The notes under the pieces: generated by a model
Seen by the model: only the letters and a program-made list of their open reading frames with translations
Told to the model about the DNA's origin: nothing
Databases searched by the model: none
Part shown: in pieces, positions 1 through 7,600 of the stretch
Layout: the number at the start of each line of letters is the position of its first letter
How positions within the stretch are numbered: position 1 is the stretch's first letter
Source: an uncultured Chlorobiaceae bacterium
GTDB taxonomy: Bacteria; Bacteroidota; Chlorobiia; Chlorobiales; Chlorobiaceae
Assembly (NCBI GenBank): GCA_903929845.1
Contig: CAIYWF010000128.1
Span: 1-9,177, forward strand
DNA: 9,177 nucleotides
Direction: 5' to 3'
Program-made: the position numbers and the translations under genes

Positions 1-297
1 GATTAATTAACTTGTGCTAATCAGGCAGCCATTGCATACGAATAATCGTCTGCATATAATGTTGCATAGACTTCTTTAACGAGTCCATCCATGCTGAAAC
101 TCGGAGTGCAACTCCATCTTACATCTACCCTGTCGAAAGCCTGTCATCCCCATGGTATCAAAGAACAATGCTCTATATATACTTTTTCATGGAATAGATC
201 AACAACTATCCCACCGGATCCGGGGATCTCTGATGATTTATTACGCGACTTCAACAACATGCTTCCAATATTTCACCACATCGGAGCTTGAAAATGC
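1..297. other. Intergenic region with no convincing gene
   Basis: No reading frame here matches a family I recognise. On the minus strand, positions 92 to 21 can be read as a 23-codon frame starting ATG (MDGLVKEV...) and ending ...AMAA-TGA. Its frame stays open upstream only to a TGA at 146-144, and no ribosome binding site precedes it, so it may be a chance frame or the tail of a decayed gene. A plus-strand frame at 91-291 (66 codons) has no recognisable motif. Small symmetries are visible: GGAGT-GCA-ACTCC at 103-115 and a 10-base palindrome CCGGATCCGG at 214-223. No stem followed by a T-tract is visible downstream of the minus-strand yqgE gene, so no terminator is called. Confidence 0.5.
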
Positions 298-861
298 TCA
301 GTTCAGGCCAGGCAGTTCAGGCGAGTTGGCTACAAGCTGGTATTCACCACCTTTGGAACGCACTGACCTGCTCCACATCCTTTCATAGGCGTCACTGAAG
401 ACGATATTTCTCGATGCTTCGGCCGTATACCATGCTCCTTCTTCAAACTCCGCTTCAAGCTGTCCGGCGCTCCAGCCGGCATAACCAAGGAAAAAGCGAA
501 TTTCTGAGGGATGCATAACACCGGTATTGAGAAGATAACTCAACTCGTTTTTGTCTCCACCCCAGAACAAACCGGGAAAAATCTCGATTGAGTCATCAAT
601 AAGATCCCCTCGTGAATGTAGAAAATGCACGGTATCAACCTGCACGGGACCACCCTTATGCAAACGCTCTTCTACCTCCTCAAAACCAGCCAGTGCCTCA
701 CAAACTTTGAATTCCATCGGACGATTCAGAATAAAACCAAGAGAACCACGCTCATTATGCTCACACATAATCAAAACAGTTCGCTTGAAATTAGACTCAA
801 GCATATTGGCCGAGGAAAGCAGAAGCTTTCCTGCTTTCAGCTTCTCAAATTCGTTTACCAT
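298..861 (-). CDS. yqgE: YqgE/AlgH family protein (UPF0301)
   Basis: This encodes a 187-residue, probably cytoplasmic protein of the YqgE/AlgH (UPF0301, DUF179) family, whose biochemical role is not established; AlgH was first linked to alginate regulation in Pseudomonas. Family blocks are all present in order: GKLLLSSANML (11-21), FKRTVLIMCEH (25-35), GSLGFILNRP (39-48), GGPV (70-73), WGGD (100-103), FLGYAGWSAGQLEAE (124-138) and the C-terminal PELPGLN ending. Length is normal for the family and there is no signal peptide or membrane segment. The ATG lies 9 bases after the stop of the upstream bcp gene, with a weak purine-rich GAGAAG just before it, so the two are probably co-transcribed with translation of the second partly dependent on the first. 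Membership is secure; function is not inferable beyond the family. Confidence 0.93.
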   Translation of the reverse strand: MVNEFEKLKAGKLLLSSANMLESNFKRTVLIMCEHNERGSLGFILNRPMEFKVCEALAGFEEVEERLHKGGPVQVDTVHFLHSRGDLIDDSIEIFPGLFWGGDKNELSYLLNTGVMHPSEIRFFLGYAGWSAGQLEAEFEEGAWYTAEASRNIVFSDAYERMWSRSVRSKGGEYQLVANSPELPGLN

Positions 862-870
862 TATCTTCTC

Positions 871-1347
871 TCAGGTTTTTTGCTGCAAATAATCGAGCAA
901 CTCCTCCGCATGGTTATCAGGACTGACTTTCGGCCACACATGTTCAATCATGCCCTGCTCATCAATAAGATAGGTCACCCGACTCGTTCCCATATACTCA
1001 CGACCCATAAATTTTTTCATTCCCCACACGCCATACGCTTCAACGATACTTTTGTCAGGATCCGAAACAAGCCTGAAAGGGAGATTATACTTCTCCGCAA
1101 ACTTTTTATGCTTGCGTTCATCATCAACACTGACACCAAGAACCTCGACTCCCACAGTGTTAAATTTAGGTAAATTATCCCGAAAAGCACAAGCTTCCTT
1201 CGTGCATCCCGGAGTATCGTCTTTCGGATAAAAATAGAGCACAACCTTGCGCCCAAGGTATTCCTCAAGGGTGACCGCCTTTCCATCCTGATCGTTTGCG
1301 GATATGGGTGGGGCGAGAACTCCCTCTTTCAAAATTGTTGTTTGCAT
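871..1347 (-). CDS. bcp: Bcp/PrxQ-type thioredoxin-dependent peroxiredoxin
   Basis: This is a 158-residue cytoplasmic thiol peroxidase of the Bcp/PrxQ subfamily, which reduces hydrogen peroxide and organic hydroperoxides using thioredoxin. The active-site block is DDTPGCTKEACAFRD: the peroxidatic cysteine is C48 and the C53 five residues on is the resolving cysteine of the intramolecular 2-Cys Bcp type. T45 and P46 of the PxxxTxxC motif and the conserved R123 (GTSRVTYLID) complete the catalytic set. The segment YGVWGMKKFMGREYMG is typical of Bcp, and the length matches the family. It is the first gene of a likely minus-strand pair with yqgE. No strong Shine-Dalgarno precedes the ATG; instead a small inverted repeat (1348-1362) abuts it. 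In an anaerobe this enzyme would serve oxygen and peroxide protection, which is an inference from the family. Confidence 0.96.
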   Translation of the reverse strand: MQTTILKEGVLAPPISANDQDGKAVTLEEYLGRKVVLYFYPKDDTPGCTKEACAFRDNLPKFNTVGVEVLGVSVDDERKHKKFAEKYNLPFRLVSDPDKSIVEAYGVWGMKKFMGREYMGTSRVTYLIDEQGMIEHVWPKVSPDNHAEELLDYLQQKT

Positions 1348-1446
1348 GAATAAAACTTATTCTGTTTATGAGCACTTGCTTTTCTGTACGGCTGTTCTCT
1401 CTTTTAAATCCTTTGCCACAACAAAAAGTTTCTTGATGCGTAACCC
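1348..1446. promoter_or_regulatory. Divergent promoter region between bcp and the Nudix gene
   Basis: This 99-base spacer separates two divergently transcribed genes, so it must carry start signals for both unless either is read from elsewhere. No unambiguous -35/-10 pair stands out. A candidate for the plus strand is TTGCCA, then 17 bases, then the weak ATGCGT, just before the Nudix start. On the bcp side a perfect inverted repeat GAATAA-AAC-TTATTC occupies 1348-1362, directly next to the bcp ATG. That could be an operator or a small 5' hairpin, but it is AT-rich and short enough to be chance. The promoter role is inferred from gene orientation. Confidence 0.35.
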
Positions 1447-1956
1447 ATGAAACCTTTTTTATTTTGCCCTCTCTGTTCTAATAAGCTTGAGAAGGCCATG
1501 ATTGAGGGACGTGATCGAATGTTCTGCCCCTCATGTTCATGGGTGCATTATATCAACCCGCTTCCTGCAGCGCTCGCCTATACCGTCAACAAAAACAACG
1601 AACTTCTTGTGATACGGCGGGCTCATGAACCAGCGCTCAATGAATGGGCTTTGCCTGGCGGCTTTCTTGAAGCCGGCGAAGAACCTTATGAAGGATGTCT
1701 GCGAGAACTGATGGAAGAAACATCGCTTAACGGTAAAATCGACTGCCTTATTGGTATCTATCACCGGGAGGTCGACATGTACGGTTCGCTTCTGGTCGTG
1801 GCCTACAAGGTTGTGGTTGACGATGACACCATAACGATTAACGATGAACTGTTCGATGCAGGTTTTTATCCGCACCACCTCATTCCCGAAGTACGGTTAC
1901 CACTGCACCTCCAGATTATCAAAGATGCCGCCCTGCACAGTCCGCTTCAGAGTTAA
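1447..1956 (+). CDS. Nudix hydrolase with N-terminal zinc ribbon
   Basis: This 169-residue protein has two parts. Residues 7-30 form a zinc ribbon with two CxxC knuckles (C7-P-L-C10 and C27-P-S-C30), like the ribbon of NADH pyrophosphatase NudC. From about residue 40 runs a Nudix domain with the box G72-x5-E78-x7-R86-E87-L88-M89-E90-E91-T92-S93-L94, where the glutamates bind the catalytic Mg2+. The glycine usually found near the end of the box is S93 here. Nudix enzymes hydrolyse nucleoside diphosphates linked to another group; the substrate cannot be told from the sequence. The protein is shorter than typical NudC (about 260 residues) and I do not see the NudC SQPWPFPxS marker, so it is not called nudC. 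The ATG has no clear ribosome binding site, but the ribbon begins within seven residues, which supports this start. It stands alone, divergent from bcp. Confidence 0.9.
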   Translation: MKPFLFCPLCSNKLEKAMIEGRDRMFCPSCSWVHYINPLPAALAYTVNKNNELLVIRRAHEPALNEWALPGGFLEAGEEPYEGCLRELMEETSLNGKIDCLIGIYHREVDMYGSLLVVAYKVVVDDDTITINDELFDAGFYPHHLIPEVRLPLHLQIIKDAALHSPLQS

Positions 1957-2020
1957 GTATACCCATCAATTTTACAGATATACACAGAATTTCCCTTATA
2001 TTTTCAATTTAATAAAGAAT

Positions 2021-2040
2021 CCTCGAAGCAAGCTTCGAGG
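2021..2040. repeat. Perfect 9-bp hairpin palindrome
   Basis: CCTCGAAGC and GCTTCGAGG are exact reverse complements separated by AA, giving a 9-bp stem (or 8 bp with a 4-base loop). No T-tract follows on either strand, which argues against an intrinsic terminator as its primary role, although it could still impede the polymerase after the Nudix gene. Confidence 0.8.
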
Positions 2041-2069
2041 TATTAATTCAACAATAATCGATTCATTCA

Positions 2070-2084
2070 CGAAGCAAAGCTTCG
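2070..2084. repeat. Second, shorter hairpin palindrome
   Basis: CGAAGC-AAA-GCTTCG is a 6-bp stem with a 3-base loop, with the same core as the upstream 20-base palindrome. It is followed by GGGG rather than a T-tract, so it is read as part of a repeat element, not a terminator. Confidence 0.75.
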
Positions 2085-2155
2085 GGGAATTTACCCATAG
2101 AGATTAAAACTATTGTCATCTGTTAAAACCACCATAAACAAAGGAATCTTGACCA

Positions 2156-2608
2156 ATGAACCCACTGAAACTCTTATCAGGAGGAGTGACTTTGCTTGCA
2201 GTTATGCAGCTCATTCCTTATGGAAAAACTCACGAAAATCCTGCGGCTACCGGTAAACCAAAGTGGGACTCTCCGCGAACCAGTGAACTTTTTAACCGTG
2301 CCTGCAAGGATTGTCATTCCAACAATACTGTCTGGCCGTGGTACAGTTCTATAGCTCCCGTATCGTGGCTGACTCAGGTTGATGTCTCTTTTGGACGCGG
2401 CAAGTTCAATGTTTCTGAGTGGGGACGAGAGGGGAAAAATGAAGGTGAAAAAGCTGCTGGTGAAGTGCGAAAAGGTAAAATGCCTCCATTTTTCTACCTC
2501 CCGGCTCACCCTGAGGCTAAACTGAATGCAGCAGAGAAAGAAGAGCTGGTCAGTGGGCTGATCGCAACTTTTGGAGAAAAAAAGAGTTCTGACAAGGATA
2601 AAGATTAA
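2156..2608 (+). CDS. Membrane-anchored haem-binding domain protein (c-type haem)
   Basis: This 150-residue protein matches the haem-binding domain family (Haem_bd, PF14376 type). A hydrophobic stretch at about 6-20 ends in QLIPYG, which probably serves as an uncleaved signal anchor placing the rest in the periplasm. One c-type haem attachment motif is present, C50-K-D-C53-H54, followed by the family hallmark SNNTVWPWYSSIAPVSWL (55-72), then GRGKFNVSEW (80-89). M109 in GKMPPFFY is a plausible second axial haem ligand. The tail is lysine- and aspartate-rich (KKSSDKDKD). An electron-transfer or haem-sensing role is possible, but the partner is unknown. The start is well supported: AAGGAA at 2141-2146 is the clearest Shine-Dalgarno in the window, about 10 bases before the ATG. 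The gene sits between the palindrome element and the protease gene, 80 bases upstream of the latter. Confidence 0.9.
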   Translation: MNPLKLLSGGVTLLAVMQLIPYGKTHENPAATGKPKWDSPRTSELFNRACKDCHSNNTVWPWYSSIAPVSWLTQVDVSFGRGKFNVSEWGREGKNEGEKAAGEVRKGKMPPFFYLPAHPEAKLNAAEKEELVSGLIATFGEKKSSDKDKD

Positions 2609-2688
2609 ATAATCCACAAGAAAGTCCTGCAATTGAGGGGCTCCCTTGTAGGTATGACGGTCTGGCAATTGTTTGAGTAATTATTGTT

Positions 2689-3717
2689 ATGAGCCCTTTG
2701 AGTTTTCAAAAAAACGTCGTTTTATCCAGGCAGAATTACTCTCTTCATCTGGGGCTGTTTCTGCTGACGGTGTTTACGACACTCTGGGCAGGAACATTCT
2801 GGGGCGGACACCCGGCAACGTTCGCCTCCGTGCCTCTTTTTATCAACTCTCTTGCCTCAGGAACTTCCTACTCGGCGTCCCTGCTCTTTTTTTTAAGTGT
2901 TCATGAGTTTGGCCACTTTTTTGCATCGCTGCGTCATCGTGTGCGGGCAACTCTTCCCTATTATATTCCTGTACCACCTCTGCCGTTCTTTCTCAGCTTG
3001 GGGACCATGGGGGCTGTGATTAAGGTTAAAGAGAGGATACCTGATTCAAACGCACTTTTCGATATTGGTCTTTGGGGACCGATGAGTGGTTTTGCCGTAT
3101 GTGTCGGGCTGCTGGTGTTCGGTTTTTTGAATCTTCCGCCTGCTGACTTTATTTATACTGTCCATCCTGAATACCTCACACGGGGAGGTTTACAGACACC
3201 TGTGCCACAAGGAACCCTTATTCTTGGAAAAAATCTCCTCTGGATAGGACTTGAATTTGTTCTGGCGCCGAAAAACCTTCCGCCGATGACAGAAATGTAT
3301 CACTATCCATTTCTTTTTACCGGCTGGCTGGGCTCACTTATAACTGCGCTGAACCTGCTTCCCGTTGGTCAGCTTGATGGTGGTCATATCACCTATGCAA
3401 TGTTCGGCAGGGTAGGACATGCCAAAGCCGCCAAGGCATTTCTGCTGTTTATCACGCTGCTTGGATTTCCTGCGTTGCTGGAGCTGCTCCTTTCTCTGCT
3501 CAAACCAGATGCTGTATCATTGATCCCCCCGCTGATGCTGAAGTGGTCTTGGTCCGGCTGGATTTTATGGGCATTTATTCTTTCACGACTTATCGGGATA
3601 AGCCATCCGCCAACAATACATGATTACTCTTTGAATATTCAAAGAAAAGTCTCTGGATGGCTCGCCATTGCGGTATTTTGCGTGACGTTCACTCCGGTAC
3701 CATTCGGAATAACCTGA
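2689..3717 (+). CDS. M50 site-2-protease-like membrane metalloprotease (EGY-like)
   Basis: This is a 342-residue multi-pass membrane protein with the zinc-protease motif H72-E73-F-G-H76 inside a hydrophobic segment; E73 would be the catalytic base. The third zinc ligand is D230 in NLLPVGQLDGGH (222-233), the M50 NxxPxxxLDG motif. The stretch GTMGAVIKVKERIPDS...LFDIGLWGPMSG (106-134) resembles the plant and cyanobacterial EGY branch. Likely membrane segments are near 20-38, 60-80, 125-148, 205-225, 248-270, 286-303 and 322-338. No PDZ domain is visible. Such enzymes cut membrane proteins within the bilayer (regulated intramembrane proteolysis), but the substrate here is unknown. No Shine-Dalgarno precedes the ATG; an in-frame TGA at 2674-2676 limits any upstream extension. 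Its TGA shares one base with the folP ATG (TGATG), implying translational coupling. Confidence 0.9.
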   Translation: MSPLSFQKNVVLSRQNYSLHLGLFLLTVFTTLWAGTFWGGHPATFASVPLFINSLASGTSYSASLLFFLSVHEFGHFFASLRHRVRATLPYYIPVPPLPFFLSLGTMGAVIKVKERIPDSNALFDIGLWGPMSGFAVCVGLLVFGFLNLPPADFIYTVHPEYLTRGGLQTPVPQGTLILGKNLLWIGLEFVLAPKNLPPMTEMYHYPFLFTGWLGSLITALNLLPVGQLDGGHITYAMFGRVGHAKAAKAFLLFITLLGFPALLELLLSLLKPDAVSLIPPLMLKWSWSGWILWAFILSRLIGISHPPTIHDYSLNIQRKVSGWLAIAVFCVTFTPVPFGIT

Positions 3718-4640
3718 TGAGAGAACACCGCTTTGTAGTCAATTGCACCAACAGAGTGCTTGATCTCGGTGAAGGGCCGAAAATCATGGGTATCCTGAAT
3801 GCAACGCCTGATTCATTCTATGACGGAGGGGTTTTGCAGGGGAATACAAACGGTGTCGATCTTGACAGGGCTCTTGATCATGCGCTTGAGATGATCCGCG
3901 ACGGCGCTTCGATTATCGATATTGGTGGAGAGTCTTCGCGACCGGGTGCTGATAAAATTTCATCGATCGAAGAGATTGATCGTACTGCGCCGCTTATTGC
4001 TCTTTTGCGCAAAAAAAGCGATGTCCTGATTTCGATTGATACCTACAAGGCGGATGTTGCCGAACAGGCCTTGCGTGCTGGAGCAAATATAGTCAATGAT
4101 ATTTCCGGGTTTACCTTTGACCCTCATCTTCCCTCCCTCTGCCGCAAGTTTAAGGCCGCAGTTATCTTGATGCACACGCCTGTAAAACCGAAGTTGATGC
4201 AGTGGAGCACAGGAACGAAGCCGGGAGAAGATGATATCTTGTCAAGGGTCAGCAACTTTCTGGCAGACTCCATTGCCAGGGCTGAAGGGCATTCGATCGA
4301 TGACATTATTATTGATCCGGGTTTTGGGTTTGGCAAAAGTGTTCAAGAAAATTTCCGACTTTTAGCTATGCTCGCTTCATTACATCGGCTGGGCAGACCG
4401 ATTCTGGCGGGTTTATCGAGAAAATCGTTTCTTGGTCACGCTATTACGGCGCCCGGTGAAGAGACGGTGCCTCCTGACGAGAGGCTCGAAGCCACCATTG
4501 CGGCTGACACCATTGCGCTGATGCATGGTGCGAATATTCTGCGGGTACATGATGTACAGGCGGCACGACAAAGCTTGCGGGTGTTTGAGGCGATGAAAGA
4601 AGAGTCGGAAGGTTTGTCCGTCTCCGCTGTTTATTTTTAA
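3717..4640 (+). CDS. folP: Dihydropteroate synthase
   Basis: DHPS joins 6-hydroxymethyl-7,8-dihydropterin diphosphate to p-aminobenzoate, making dihydropteroate for folate synthesis in the cytoplasm. The TIM-barrel motifs appear in order: MGILNATPDSFYDGG (24-38), IIDIGGESSRPGA (66-78), SIDTYKADVAEQAL (106-119), NDISG (127-131), DPGFGFGKSVQENF (200-213), LAGLSRKSF (230-238) and R276-V-H278 for pterin diphosphate binding. At 307 residues it is slightly longer than the E. coli enzyme. The usual LMHMxGxPxTMQ block reads LMHTPVKPKLMQ (151-162), aligning without gaps but with TPVK at the centre. The ATG at 3717 is chosen because it overlaps the protease stop by one base; an in-frame ATG at 3657 would add 20 residues lying over the protease gene that look unlike DHPS. 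smc follows after 48 bases. Confidence 0.96.
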   Translation: MREHRFVVNCTNRVLDLGEGPKIMGILNATPDSFYDGGVLQGNTNGVDLDRALDHALEMIRDGASIIDIGGESSRPGADKISSIEEIDRTAPLIALLRKKSDVLISIDTYKADVAEQALRAGANIVNDISGFTFDPHLPSLCRKFKAAVILMHTPVKPKLMQWSTGTKPGEDDILSRVSNFLADSIARAEGHSIDDIIIDPGFGFGKSVQENFRLLAMLASLHRLGRPILAGLSRKSFLGHAITAPGEETVPPDERLEATIAADTIALMHGANILRVHDVQAARQSLRVFEAMKEESEGLSVSAVYF

Positions 4641-4688
4641 ATTTCCTTTTTAAGCCTGAATCGAGACCGCCAAAACCGAACCGTTCAG

Positions 4689-7600
4689 ATGTATCTTTCG
4701 AAAATTGAGCTTTTTGGATTCAAGAGCTTTGCGCATAAAGTCAGAATAAAATTTGACAAGGGACTGACAGCAATCGTTGGCCCGAACGGGTGCGGCAAAA
4801 CCAATGTTGTTGATGCCATGCGTTGGGTGCTCGGTGAGCAGAAATCCTCCCTGCTTCGATCAGCAAAAATGGAGAACATCATTTTTAATGGGTCGAAAAA
4901 CCTGAAGCCTCTCAGTTTTACCGAAGTTTCCCTGACGATTGAGAATACCCGAAATGTCCTGCCGATCGAATATACCGAAGTTACTGTTACCCGACGTCTT
5001 TACCGAAACGGGGAGAGCGAGTTCCTGTTAAACCAGGTCTCGTGCCGACTAAAGGATATTCTTGACCTGTTCACCGATACCGGGATGGGCAGTGATGCCT
5101 ATTCGGTCATTGAGCTGAAAATGATTGAGGAGATTATCAGCAACAAAAGTGAGGAGCGGCTGAAGCTTTTTGAGGAGGCAGCGGGAATAACCCGTTATAA
5201 ACAGAGGCGGAAACAAACGTTCAAGTTGCTTGAAAGTACTTCACGGGATCTTTGTCGTGTCGATGATGTGCTGGCGGAGGTTGAAAAAAAGGTGAAAAGC
5301 CTGAAGCTGCAGGTAAGAAAAGCTGAAAAGCTGAGAGAGCTGAAAAAAAAGATTCGTGAGATTGATCTTGCCCTCTCCTGGCTTGCCATGGAGGAGTTTC
5401 GTGAGAAACTTGAACCGATGCAGCGTCGCATCCGCGAAGAGGAGTTGCTGAATCTTGAGTGTGCCGCAAAAATCGCCACCAAGGACAGCATCGCCCAGGA
5501 AACGGAGCTACTGTTGCTCCGGCAGGAGACAACCCTTTCTGAAACACAGAAAAAGTTGAACGAGAGCAATCAGCGGGTTCATGCTCATGAGAAACAGCTC
5601 TTGCAGCATGAAGAGCATCAGAAAAACCTTGCGGCAGATATAGCCCGAATCAGGGCAATCACCAGCAAAAAAGAGCAGAGAGTCCGTGAACAGGAGCTGC
5701 TCGAACACGATCTGCTGCAACGCAGGGCTCCTTGCGAAGCAACGTGCATCAAGCTGCATGAGGCTTTTCAGATCATGGCTGCTGAACACGACCAGCTCAA
5801 TACCACGCTTGGACAACAGCGAAATGAGCTGGCCCGGGAACGAAAGCTCGGCATGGAAGAACAGAGTATAGCCAACCAGCTTTCGTTGACTACGCGGAGC
5901 CTTGAATCAAAAAAAGAGTATCTTCGAACGGCTGTTGAACGACTTGAAACAAAAAAACTGGCCATTCACGAAAAGCTGAATGCCTCACGTATGACCGAAG
6001 ATGAGCTTTCGGAAGAGCTCAACCGCAAAACCGCACTGATCGCCGAAGCCAGAAACCGGGAACGGGAGTTACTGGAACGTCAGGAAGGGTTAAACCGCAA
6101 ACTTGAGGAAATAAAAGAGTCGCTCCTTCTGCAACGCTCAGGTCGGGATAAGGTGCATAACCAGATTCTTCTTGCTCATTCTGTGCTTGACAGCTTTGAG
6201 GGAATGCCCGAGGGAATCGTCTTCCTGGAACAACAACAAAAAGGAAAACAGGGGCTGGGCTGCCTCTCTGATCTTGTGTCTCTTGAAAGTTGTTACAGAA
6301 AGGCGGTGAATGCCGCGCTTGGAGAGAGTATGAACTATTATGTTTGCAAGTCACTCTACGAGGCTAAAGAGGGGATTGCCAATCTGACGAGTTCCAATAA
6401 GGGAAAAATCCATTTTCTTGTCCTTGATCTTGTTGCAGAAACCACTGAAAACCCTTATCCAGAGATCAGTGGAGCAATGAAGACTCTGGCTGTCCTTGAG
6501 TATCCACCAAAGCTTCGTAACGCGCTTCTGCTGATACTCGGAAAAAGCTATATCGTGGAGGATCTTGGAGTAGCGGAAAAACTTGCCCTACGTTATCCGG
6601 ACATCTCTTTTGTCACTCTTGCAGGAGAAAGATTCTCCGGTATGGGCCTGCTTTTCGGCGGAAGCTCAAAAGGCAGTGAAGGGCTGCGCCTGGGGAAAAA
6701 AGCTGAACGTGACGGACTGCAGAAGGAACTTGCGTCACTGGAAAAGAGCATCAAGGTTGAGGAAGAGAGACTTCTTCAACTGCGCAATGAGCTCTCCTCA
6801 CTGAAAACTGGAGAACAACGCAGGGAAATTGAACTCCTTGCGACGGAACTGGGAGCACTTGAGAGAAGGTCAGCACGAATGGATGCTGAAAAGAGTGGCA
6901 TGAGAGCGGAGATAACTCAGACTGGAGAGGAGATGGCGACATTGCTCGTCCAGAAAGAGAGCTGCGAAACTGAACTCGGCAAGCTTCTGCCAGCAATCAG
7001 CAGCAGTGCATCAAAAGCCTTGATTTTCGGGGAAAAAATCCAGAAATTACAGGAAAACCTTTCTACCCTTGAAACCCGCCATCACCAATCAGGCCGCGAC
7101 ATACAGTCCCGTCAAAGCCTCTATAAGGACGCCCTTCTCGATCTTGAAAAGCTCAACATCAGCCTTGCTGCCTGTACTGAAAACCAGGTTTTGCTCCATG
7201 AAGAGATTAAAAGACTGAACACCGAGGGCGCCGTTACCGAAAAAAAGCAAGTCATGGGTCAGGAGAGTTCCGTCCGAATGAAAAAAGAGCTTGACGAACT
7301 GCTCATTACTACAGCAGTGAAACAGAAGAGGGTCAATGAACTTGAATCGGAGTACCGGGAGCGCCAGGCACAGCATCACGAAACTCTGGCATCTCTCAGG
7401 GAACTCCGACGGAAACATGAGGTCAACCAGCAGCTCCTCTCGGCCCTCACCCGTGAACAGATACAACTTGAGCAAGCGCTTGATCATCTTTTTACTGAGA
7501 CCCAGGTAAAACACAACTGTGACCTTGCCTCAATGCCGGAACCAGTTCTTGAACCTTCCTTCGACAGGAATGCAGCACAACAAGAGCTTGAGGCGCTTGC

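Larger units (their letters stand above)
2008..2108. repeat. REP/MITE-like element with paired palindromes
   Basis: The spacer after the Nudix gene holds two related palindromes, each built on CGAAGC...GCTTCG, at 2021-2040 and 2070-2084. The flanks are roughly symmetrical too: TTTAAT at 2008-2013 on the left mirrors ATTAAA at 2103-2108 on the right. The whole block of about 101 bases therefore reads as one imperfect inverted arrangement. It contains no gene. This layout resembles the paired REP sequences (REPINs) mobilised by RAYT transposases, or a small MITE. Neither a transposase nor a second copy is in the window, so multi-copy nature is inference. Element boundaries are approximate. Confidence 0.5.

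Noticed and set aside
214..223. CCGGATCCGG palindrome as an operator
   Set aside because: An isolated 10-base palindrome with no adjacent promoter or gene start; chance is sufficient.
625..1173. 182-codon plus-strand reading frame over yqgE and bcp
   Set aside because: It spans two well-supported minus-strand genes and resembles no family; it is a shadow frame.
2021..2084. Palindromes as intrinsic terminators for the Nudix gene
   Set aside because: Neither stem is followed by a T-tract on either strand; a repeat element explains both together better.
2177..2668. 163-codon minus-strand reading frame opposite the haem protein gene
   Set aside because: It mirrors a gene with an intact CxxCH motif and a good ribosome binding site; its own translation has no recognisable motif.
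3657..3716. In-frame upstream ATG that would lengthen folP by 20 residues
   Set aside because: The extension lies entirely inside the end of the protease gene, has no DHPS similarity, and the ATG at 3717 forms a typical one-base stop/start overlap.
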